From: Leptofilum sp965223285
Lineage (GTDB): Bacteria; Chloroflexota; Anaerolineae; Promineifilales; Promineifilaceae
Reading direction: 5' to 3'
DNA: 64,000 bases
Assembly: GCF_965223285.1 (NCBI RefSeq)
Contig: NZ_CBDCWL010000003.1
Span: forward strand, 1 to 64,000
Positions within the stretch are counted from its first letter, which is position 1; each line of letters starts with the position of its first letter. Both the position numbers and the translations under genes were made by a program. The notes beneath the pieces are model-generated. The model saw only the letters and a list, made by a program, of their open reading frames with translations. It ran no database searches and was not told the origin of the DNA. Shown here piece after piece: positions 57,933 to 64,000 of this stretch.

Positions 57933-58913
57933 TTAATATTCGGATGGCAGGAGAACGGTGGTCGCTGACCGATCGGCTTCGGTAATAATCCAGATTCGTT
58001 CTGTCTCATCATCACCGACGGGGACAGTGTAGGCGGATAGGATGCGGTATCCTTCTTTGACGGCTGTGTCGTTCTGCCGTCTATCGAAGTTGTCTAAATC
58101 ATCTCCCCAGTCGCCTTGTGCGTGCCGGGCCAGGTAGGGTGCAAAATCTACGCCCAACTCAGCCGCCCCCGGCGTCATCACCACGTGGCCCAGTGCAAAC
58201 AAAGCCTTGGGATCACCCTCATCAGCCAGATGTATAGTTAGGAAGGGCGCGCCACTGTTATCCAGCTGGATGCACGCTTTGAAGCGCCAATATCGCCGCT
58301 GGCCCAGGCCGCGAATGATGACGGTAAACACCCTTTCCGTGGCGCTGATGTCCCGGCCGCCAGCCACGCACATCCCCAGGATGTCATGCCAGATCCCCCT
58401 GAAATCATTGGGCCAGTCCGAATTAACGGCTCGCTGCATCAGGTCAATGACGGCATCGGAAGCGGTGACCGGGATTTTGAAATGCTGTCGGGTAACTTCC
58501 GCCAATCCCAGTCGGCTGAGGCGGGCGTCCAGCAGCAGGCCTTCCTGGATCATTTCGATGCGGTCAGGCCCCGCGTGAATTAAAACCGGTTCTGCCTCTG
58601 CGGCAGGCTGGGAAACGCCTGCACTGCGCGCAGCCGCAGCCGCCGTCCAGTACAGGCCCATCTCCGAAAACGGCACAGTTGGCGGTGACAGCTTGACGAC
58701 TGAAGCGTAGCCCAGCTCGCGGCACAGGGTATCGGCCGTTTCCAGGACACGTTGGTAGCCAACAGCATCCATCTGGTCGGTGGGGCGGGTGGGCGGTCCT
58801 TGTGGAAATAAAAAAGCGGCCACCGTATTGGTGACCGCCTGGTAGGAAAGATAGGTTTCGCCGTCTACCTGTATGGTCGGTAGCGCAGCTATCTGCGTTT
58901 TAAGTTTTTTCAT
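57933..58913 (-). CDS. unknown protein sharing a domain with 41980-43656
   Basis: About 326 residues. The N-terminal block TYLSYQAVTNTVAAFLFPQG ... VVKLSPPTVPFSEMGLYW resembles the start of the protein at 41980-43656. The C-terminal part has FKACIQLDNSGAPFLTIHLA, a strand pair also seen in small phage proteins. No motif recognised. ATG 58913 has GGGAG 6 bases upstream (ATG 58919 alternative). It precedes ParB by 17 bp, so it may be part of the PRTRC transcript. Confidence 0.6.
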   Translation of the reverse strand: MKKLKTQIAALPTIQVDGETYLSYQAVTNTVAAFLFPQGPPTRPTDQMDAVGYQRVLETADTLCRELGYASVVKLSPPTVPFSEMGLYWTAAAAARSAGVSQPAAEAEPVLIHAGPDRIEMIQEGLLLDARLSRLGLAEVTRQHFKIPVTASDAVIDLMQRAVNSDWPNDFRGIWHDILGMCVAGGRDISATERVFTVIIRGLGQRRYWRFKACIQLDNSGAPFLTIHLADEGDPKALFALGHVVMTPGAAELGVDFAPYLARHAQGDWGDDLDNFDRRQNDTAVKEGYRILSAYTVPVGDDETERIWIITEADRSATTVLLPSEY

Positions 58914-59227
58914 GGACATCTCCCAGGAATGGGGTGGGGGGCAGTGGCATCCATCGGGGCGACTTCATAGTCTTGGCCGGCTGCCAGCTCATAGGCGGCC
59001 GGGTACACGGTGATACCCTGGCCAGCATCATAAACACCCGCTCCGGATAATTGCAAGTGACGGTGGAGATCATAGGCGTTGTGGATGACGATGAGCGTAT
59101 GCAGATGATCAGGCCAGCGGCCGATCACCAGCAGCTGCCGGGCAATTTCAATGGCGCGGTGGTGGGCGCCAGTGTCGCTGCGGCCACGGCCGAGTTTAAC
59201 CTGCCGATTCCAGTCGGGCTTAGTCAT
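58910..59227 (-). CDS. unknown 105-residue protein
   Basis: Starts MTKPDWNRQVKLGRGRSDTG. A helical core follows (AHHRAIEIARQLLVIGRWPD, TLIVIHNAYDLHRHLQLSGA), then YDAGQGITVYPAAYELAAGQ. AGGAGAA precedes the ATG, which overlaps the macro-domain gene's stop (ATGA) and continues into the next gene by 4 bp. Function unknown. Confidence 0.6.
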   Translation of the reverse strand: MTKPDWNRQVKLGRGRSDTGAHHRAIEIARQLLVIGRWPDHLHTLIVIHNAYDLHRHLQLSGAGVYDAGQGITVYPAAYELAAGQDYEVAPMDATAPHPIPGRCP

Positions 59228-59706
59228 AGAAAGTTCTCCTTGTCAGGAAGCGAATACTCCCAGATGGTGACCTGCTCCGGCAGTTGGGCGATGATCGGCA
59301 AGACAACCTCGCGGCGGAAACGGCCGTTGCCAATGCCAGGATAGTTCAACACGACTTTTGCATCGGGATGAACAGCACACCAGGCACAAAAAATAGCCGT
59401 GCTATGACGAATAAGTTCCAGGCTGGCAGGTTGGCTGTAATATAACTTTACTTGAAAAGCACCCAGCTTCGCCGCCGGCCAGCGCGGGCTAACGAGCAGG
59501 CCGTAATCGCCAAGGCGGCCACAGGTATTCAAAATGTGCCGACCAAGGCTTGCAGCCAATCCCGGAAACCGGTCCCGCGCCTGCTTGGCAATGCCGCGCC
59601 CCATAACCAACGCGCCATCTTGACGAATCGTGCTGTTGGTTGTGATGAGAAAAAGATCTGCCGTGGCAAAAACGGTCCACATATCACCGCGCTGAAAATG
59701 GGGCAT
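59224..59706 (-). CDS. macro-domain (ADP-ribose-binding) protein
   Basis: 160 residues. LFLITTNSTIRQDGALVMGR followed by GIAKQARDRFPGLAASLG matches the macro-domain pattern (TN...NG..V.G.GIA.Q...PG). Later VVLNYPGIGNGRFRREVVLP supplies a G-x-G loop of the ADP-ribose pocket. Enzymes of this type remove or bind ADP-ribose or ADP-ribose-1''-phosphate. GGAGG lies 7 bases before ATG 59706. It could counter ADP-ribosylation or NAD-based defences of the host. Confidence 0.8.
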   Translation of the reverse strand: MPHFQRGDMWTVFATADLFLITTNSTIRQDGALVMGRGIAKQARDRFPGLAASLGRHILNTCGRLGDYGLLVSPRWPAAKLGAFQVKLYYSQPASLELIRHSTAIFCAWCAVHPDAKVVLNYPGIGNGRFRREVVLPIIAQLPEQVTIWEYSLPDKENFL

Positions 59707-59920
59707 GTGGAGACCTCCTGCTGGGGTTGGATATCACCCCATCGGCGCGGTTACGCGCCAAACGGCCGTTTTGAAGCCCTCTTTCGGCGTCTGAGAGCCG
59801 TTCTAAGAAATTTTAGGAATTTTTCGCTGGGAATTTTGGCGGATTTTTGGGTATTTTTTTGACCATGCAGGCAGCACTTCGAATGCTCAATTTCGTGGAG
59901 CCGCTCAGAACAGGCGCTGG

Positions 59921-60928
59921 CTATTGAGCCGTTAGCGCCAGCTCAATCTGGATGAAATCGCCGGCCGTCACCTGCAGGCTGCGCATCGGTTCCAGGTAGC
60001 GTTCCGTCGTCGTGATGCTGGCGTGGCCCAGCATCTGCTGGATCTGCCGCAGATCGGCGCCGCCCTTTAGCGCCAGCGCTGCCGCCGTCCGCCGCAGGTC
60101 GTGGGCAGCAAGGGCCGCTTCTCCCTTCCTATTATAGTAGCCCGCTGCCAGCACATGTTCCTTGACCACATTGTAAATCGCCTGCGGGGTCAAAAACCCA
60201 TCGGTGCGCGTGCCGCCTTTGGTGCGCACGGAGCCGGCGAGGCTGCCGTCTTTGTTCAGCGCGAGGAAGATACGGCCGTCTCGCTGCCCCGCCGTCTGCG
60301 CCCATCTATCCAGCGCCACCTTCACCCAGGGCGGGATGCCCACCGAACGCACCCGGCCGCGCTTGCCCACCAGGTCGATGATCGCCCAACGGCCGTCCCG
60401 CTGCTGGATCATCGCCCAGGTCAGCCCGGCCACTTCGGACCGCCTTAACCCAGTGCCAATCATCAGCGCCAGGATCGCTTGGTCGCGGATCGCCTTGCGC
60501 AGCGGAATCTCCTCACGATGCCAGCGCGTGATCGGGGTGTTAATCAGCTGCTCCGCATCTTCCTTCGTCAGCCAGTTCCCGGCGCGGACCCCTTCCTGCT
60601 TTACCCCCTTCACCCGTTCAACGCCGTAGGCGAGGGTGGGGGGGACCAGCCCGTTGTCGGCAGCCTCAGCGGCCAGCTTGCGTATGGCCGACAGCGCCTG
60701 GTTGATGCTGCTCCTACTTTTACCGGCTTGCAGCATTGCTTCGCGGTAAGCGTTGATCGTCGCTTTGGTGAAGCCGGGACGGCCGTTGCCATCATACCAA
60801 TCCAGGAAATCAATGAGGGCGCGACTGTAAGCGCGCTTGCTGTGCTGGCTGTCTACACTCTGCGTCACCAAATCAATAATGGCGTACCAGTCGTCTTGGG
60901 GAATGAGAGCCGTGTTTTGCGCGTCCAT
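59921..60928 (-). CDS. tyrosine recombinase (integrase)
   Basis: 335 residues. An N-terminal SAM-like DNA-binding domain (SKRAYSRALIDFLDWYDGNG, GKSRSSINQALSAIRKLAAE) precedes the catalytic domain: LMIGTGLRRSEVAGLTWAMI (Arg I), AHDLRRTAAALALKG (H-x-x-R), QMLGHASITTTERYLEPM (His and nucleophilic Tyr). It catalyses site-specific strand exchange between att sites. It lies at the right end of the element, transcribed inward, next to the likely attachment end. No strong Shine-Dalgarno sequence is visible. Direct ATGTCAAT copies upstream could be arm sites. Confidence 0.94.
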   Translation of the reverse strand: MDAQNTALIPQDDWYAIIDLVTQSVDSQHSKRAYSRALIDFLDWYDGNGRPGFTKATINAYREAMLQAGKSRSSINQALSAIRKLAAEAADNGLVPPTLAYGVERVKGVKQEGVRAGNWLTKEDAEQLINTPITRWHREEIPLRKAIRDQAILALMIGTGLRRSEVAGLTWAMIQQRDGRWAIIDLVGKRGRVRSVGIPPWVKVALDRWAQTAGQRDGRIFLALNKDGSLAGSVRTKGGTRTDGFLTPQAIYNVVKEHVLAAGYYNRKGEAALAAHDLRRTAAALALKGGADLRQIQQMLGHASITTTERYLEPMRSLQVTAGDFIQIELALTAQ

Positions 60929-61180
60929 GCAACTATATTATGTCAATTTACATCGTATGTCAATAGCTTACAATAAACTAGATTATCATAAGCTTTTTAT
61001 TGTCAAAACGGAAGGAAGAAGGCCGACAAATGCCTTTCTTCCTATGTAGGATCTCACAGTTTTTGAGAACTATCCCATAATTTTTGAGAACCTGTCCCAT
61101 AGTTTTTGAGAATCCCGTTTCACAATTTTTGAGAATGGCCTACTTTGGGGACAAATTACTCTGGGAACCAGTCGAAAAGC

Positions 61181-62607
61181 GAGATATAACCAAAAGTTGG
61201 GGATTGGCCTAAACGAAAAAGCGGCGTATTCTCAAGCGTGATCAAACGCAACGGGCAAAAGCCCAAAGGAGAATACACCGCATGGACAAGCGTACCATAA
61301 ACGATGAAGTTGTGGCAGAAAATGGTGCTCAGCTACCCTCGGTATTGGATGAAATAGTGCAATCTGGGGCACGACGGATGTTAATTGCCGCATTAGAAGC
61401 CGAAGTGGAAGCGTACATTCAGGCCCACAAATCGGAACGGGATAAAGCGGGCCAGGCGCTGGTGGTGCGCCACGGCAAAGCCAAAGAACGGAAGATACAG
61501 TGTGGAGCTGGCAGTATCAAAGTGCAAGCGCCGCGGGTCAAGGACAAACGGCCGGGGATGAAATTCACCAGCAATATCCTGCCACCGTATCTGCGCCGGT
61601 CACCTCGGTTGGAAACGGCCGTACCCGTCTTGTATCTACGGGGCTTGTCCACCAGTGATTTCAAACCAGCGTTGTCAGTGTTGCTGGGCGAGGAGGCAAT
61701 TGCTGGTTTCTCAGCCAGTACGGTGGCCCGTTTACTAACCATCTGGCAAGAAGAGTATCGCGGCTGGCGGAAACGGTCATTAGCTGGGAAGCAATACATT
61801 TACATCTGGGCTGATGGCTTGTATTTCAAGGTGCGTCTGGGTGATGATGAGCGGATCGCCTGCCTGGTGATAGTGGGGGTCTTACCAGACGGCCGTAAAG
61901 AAGTCATCGCTATTGAAGATGGGTATCGAGAATCGAGCGAAGCGTGGAAAACAGTTTTGCGGGATTTGAAAGCCAGAGGAATGAAAGCGCCGCAATTGGC
62001 CGTTGCCGATGGCGCTCTGGGGTTTTGGAATGCCTTGCGTGATGTTTATCCCGAAACGGCAGGGCAGCGTTGCTGGGTGCACAAAATGGTGAATGTGCTG
62101 GACAAATTGCCGCAGCGGTTGCAAGGTCGGGCCAAGGCGCAGCTGCGCGAAATCATGCAAGCGCCGACGCGACAAGATGCTATTTCAGAAATCGGCAGAT
62201 TTGTGGCTGAGTTTGAGGAGAAATACCCGAGAGCAACGGAAACACTGACCAAAGACCAGGACAAGCTGTTGACTTATTTCGATTATCCGGCAGCGCACTG
62301 GGTGCATTTGCGAACGACCAATCCGGTGGAATCGCCATTTGCCACGGTCAAACAACGAATGAAGCAAACCCGAGGCGCTGGTTCGCGCGAAGCTGGCTTG
62401 GCGATGGCGTTCAAGCTGTTACTTCAGGCCGAAGCCAAATGGCGGCGTTTGAATGCGCCACATTTATTGCCGCTGGTACAAACGGGGATGAAATTCCCCG
62501 ATGGAGAGACCAAAATGCTGGCTGATATGCCAGCTAAATTGGAAAAGAGTGAGGTGCTTGAGGATGCCGCTTTTTAAGGGTCGATCCCCAACATTTGCAA
62601 ATATCTC
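61181..62607 (+). mobile_element. complete IS256-family insertion sequence (1427 bp)
   Basis: Left end GAGATATAACCAAAAGTTGG continuing GGAT and right end ATCCCCAACATTTGCAAATA continuing TCTC are imperfect inverted repeats. The 9-bp direct repeat TCGAAAAGC flanks it exactly (61172-61180 and 62608-62616). It inserted into the older miniature element 61045-62793. The transposase frame is intact, so it may still be active. Confidence 0.9.
61282..62577 (+). CDS. IS256-family (mutator-type) transposase
   Basis: 431 residues. DDE set: YIWADGLYFKVR (Asp), LAVADGALGFWNAL (Asp), NPVESPFATVKQRM (Glu), with the IS256-typical QRCWVHKMVNVLDKLP. It catalyses excision and insertion of the IS. AAAGGAG precedes ATG 61282. 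The coding sequence contains ACGGCCGT, so the IS shares the host lineage's octamer habit. Intact. Confidence 0.95.
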   Translation: MDKRTINDEVVAENGAQLPSVLDEIVQSGARRMLIAALEAEVEAYIQAHKSERDKAGQALVVRHGKAKERKIQCGAGSIKVQAPRVKDKRPGMKFTSNILPPYLRRSPRLETAVPVLYLRGLSTSDFKPALSVLLGEEAIAGFSASTVARLLTIWQEEYRGWRKRSLAGKQYIYIWADGLYFKVRLGDDERIACLVIVGVLPDGRKEVIAIEDGYRESSEAWKTVLRDLKARGMKAPQLAVADGALGFWNALRDVYPETAGQRCWVHKMVNVLDKLPQRLQGRAKAQLREIMQAPTRQDAISEIGRFVAEFEEKYPRATETLTKDQDKLLTYFDYPAAHWVHLRTTNPVESPFATVKQRMKQTRGAGSREAGLAMAFKLLLQAEAKWRRLNAPHLLPLVQTGMKFPDGETKMLADMPAKLEKSEVLEDAAF

Positions 62608-62999
62608 TCGAAAAGCATGTAGGTTCTTCTCAAAATTCGTTGGATAAGGGCAGACCAGCTATGTAGGCTGTCCTCAAAAACTACGGGATACCGGTAGGAA
62701 ATTCTCAAAAACTTCGAAATAGTTATCTCAAAAACTGTGGGATAGCGAGCTAATTGGTCGAGAGGCTATTCTCAAAAACTACGAGATCCTACATCCTATA
62801 AGTGCATATAAGTTCGTCCCTACCACCGAATATTTCCGAACGTTTCTGGGAGATACCCAAAACGGCGCAGGTGTCAGCATGGTACTTTGAATTCAGAAGT
62901 AATGAAAACAGAAGATCCTATTGTCGAATTAGTTCGAAAGTGTCAGTAGTCGAGCCAAGATACAGAGTGACGTTCCCGATATCCATTAATTTCGCATTA

Positions 63000-63332
63000 C
63001 TATATACTTTCCTCGTCAGCCGGATCAAATGCAGGCGCGGTGATAATTAAGAATTCCAAATCCCCAACTAAACCATGGGCAAATCCAGATGGAATTATAA
63101 CTAAATCGTCCTTACCCACATCAAAGATTTCTTCACCCACTGTCACCTTGCCATTCCCGTTTAAAATATAGTAAGCTCGATCACTTCTATTGTTTATTGT
63201 TAGGCCATGCTTACCGGACAAAACGCCTTTAACAACATTAAATTTCTTTGAATGGTCAACAGAGGAATATTGAACAATAGTCATTTGGGCATCAATCTGA
63301 TTGACTGGCATTTCTTTTGCTTTAAATATCAT
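63000..63332 (-). CDS. cupin-domain protein
   Basis: 110 residues. VLSGKHGLTINNRSDRAYYI and NGNGKVTVGEEIFDVGKDDL, then VIIPSGFAHGLV, are cupin motifs 1 and 2 (G-H-x-D..., G-D-x-x-x-I-P-x-x-x-x-H). Metal or small-sugar binding likely; similar small cupins act as isomerases or sensors. GGAGG lies upstream of ATG 63332. Chromosomal side of the junction. Reaction unknown. Confidence 0.8.
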   Translation of the reverse strand: MIFKAKEMPVNQIDAQMTIVQYSSVDHSKKFNVVKGVLSGKHGLTINNRSDRAYYILNGNGKVTVGEEIFDVGKDDLVIIPSGFAHGLVGDLEFLIITAPAFDPADEESI

Positions 63333-63539
63333 TTAAACCTCCACAGCATAATGTTTTTTCAAAAAATCTATTCAGATGAGTTGGGGCTAAATACTAAACC
63401 GCCCCACAATTCACAACCACCTATCATGCTTATCGATTTTTCCCTACTCTCTACACCTCTTTTCAACAATCACATAATTGTTTTGCCATACCCACATATA
63501 ACGGTCGATCTAAATCAACTTGTATGCTCCAACAAAGTC

Positions 63540-64000
63540 TTAATGAGGAGATGTTAGGTTGAATCCGGTTAAGCGATCTCCCGCATCGCCCAAGCCCGGA
63601 ACTATATAGCCAGATTCATCCAAATCATCGTCAATGGCCACTAAATATAATTGAACATCAGGATGATTTTTGAGAAGGTTATCCACGCCTTGCGTTGAAG
63701 CTATTAAGCTTAGCACTTTTACTCTTCCCACATTTTTCTCTTTAACCAATTGGACGGCCTGGCTTAAAATTCTGCCAGTAGCAAGCATGGGATCGATAAG
63801 AATTGCGCATTCCCCATTGAGGTTCTCATGAAGCCAGGAACGATTCATTTTGGGCATTAGACTTTCTGGATCTCGATTAATATCAAAGTACGAGATTTTG
63901 GGATTGGGCAAAAACTCTTCAAATGGCCTAACCATGCCTAAGCCAGAACGAAGGATTGGTATCAATATTACCTCTTCTACAATTCTAACTCCCTGCGCAA
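63540..64000 (-). CDS. upp: uracil phosphoribosyltransferase (5' end outside window)
   Basis: The frame runs open through the window edge (last full codon at 63998); at least 153 residues. VEEVILIPILRSGLGMV, then CAILIDPMLATGRILSQAVQ (the PRPP-binding D-P-M-L-A-T-G) and DESGYIVPGLGDAGDRLTG (uracil-binding) are diagnostic of Upp, which makes UMP from uracil and PRPP. About 50-60 N-terminal residues should lie beyond the edge. A housekeeping salvage gene; supports chromosomal location. Confidence 0.93.
   Translation of the reverse strand, partial: AQGVRIVEEVILIPILRSGLGMVRPFEEFLPNPKISYFDINRDPESLMPKMNRSWLHENLNGECAILIDPMLATGRILSQAVQLVKEKNVGRVKVLSLIASTQGVDNLLKNHPDVQLYLVAIDDDLDESGYIVPGLGDAGDRLTGFNLTSPH

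Larger units (their letters stand above)
61045..62793. mobile_element. miniature element with TGTAGGAT ends, interrupted by IS256
   Basis: It begins TGTAGGATCTCACAGTTTTT and ends AAAACTACGAGATCCTACA (inverted), flanked by the 5-bp direct repeat TCCTA (61040-61044 and 62794-62798). The left part holds four direct copies of TTTTTGAGAA; the right part about five copies of TTCTCAAAAA. Without the IS256 insert it is about 313 bp, with no transposase of its own. Same end sequence, duplication length and layout as the element at 35499-35767, but different internal repeats. Confidence 0.75.

Noticed and set aside
6205..60970. Similar short sequences TTGTCAATTTCATC (about 6205) and ATGTCAATTTACATC (about 60940) as attL/attR
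   Set aside because: Match is imperfect and AT-rich; too weak to call attachment sites. The left boundary of the element remains uncertain.
62802..63050. Plus-strand frame of 82 codons between the repeat element and the cupin gene
   Set aside because: No start signal or domain; it overlaps the cupin gene antisense.
1..64000. CRISPR arrays, tRNA and rRNA genes
   Set aside because: I looked for regularly spaced repeats and tRNA T-loop patterns and found none. The arrays at 35.5, 61.1 and 62.7 kb are transposon end sites, not CRISPR repeats, because the intervals are too short and the orientation flips.

Overview
The window looks like chromosome of a filamentous Chloroflexota bacterium (Anaerolineae / Ardenticatenia-like; inferred from protein style and from the very frequent octamer ACGGCCGT, not from a marker gene) that carries an integrated mobilizable element of about 55 kb. 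Ordinary chromosomal genes occupy both edges: a secreted lipoprotein, a GAF protein, a response regulator and an XRE / ImmA-IrrE / DUF6545 / PAP2 membrane module on the left (1 to about 6.1 kb), and a cupin and uracil phosphoribosyltransferase on the right (63.0 to 64.0 kb).

The element runs from about 6.2 to 60.9 kb, with a tyrosine recombinase (59.9-60.9 kb) at its right end. Nearly all of its backbone is read on the minus strand: ParA plus a small ribbon-helix-helix-like partner, a mobilization block (RHH accessory protein, short HxH relaxase, VirD4/TraG coupling protein), SSB, RNase HI, RadC, a DUF6094 methylase-SNF2 helicase fusion, a DnaA domain-I-only protein, two phage-antirepressor paralogues, many short unknown genes often separated by intrinsic terminators, and a PRTRC cassette (ParB, E, C, F, B, A, ThiF). 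No type IV secretion ATPase or pilus genes are visible, so it should need a helper for transfer.

Three AT-richer cargo blocks, which lack the ACGGCCGT octamer as far as I can see, are set into this backbone. (1) 9.1-20.4 kb, plus strand: a four-gene operon encoding a DUF4338 (DruA-like) / DptF-like ATPase fusion, a DptG-like protein, a large nuclease-HerA/FtsK (DptH-like) protein and an OLD-type ABC ATPase-TOPRIM protein. It has the build of an anti-phage restriction system, but no phosphorothioation (dnd/ssp) genes accompany it. (2) 27.1-29.6 kb, minus strand: an HExxH protein and a small partner. (3) 47.6-51.3 kb, plus strand: a helical-repeat-like protein and a QxK-type nuclease-like protein.

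Two large paralogues (20.5-22.8 and 31.0-33.7 kb) carry ordered motifs reminiscent of two-barrel RNA polymerases of the eukaryotic RdRP / YonO type. Two miniature transposable elements with TGTAGGAT/ATCCTACA ends, arrays of internal sites and 5-bp target duplications are present (35.5 kb and 61.0 kb); the second was itself interrupted by a complete IS256-family element with a 9-bp duplication. Several non-SSB proteins of the element end in SSB-like acidic-PF tips.
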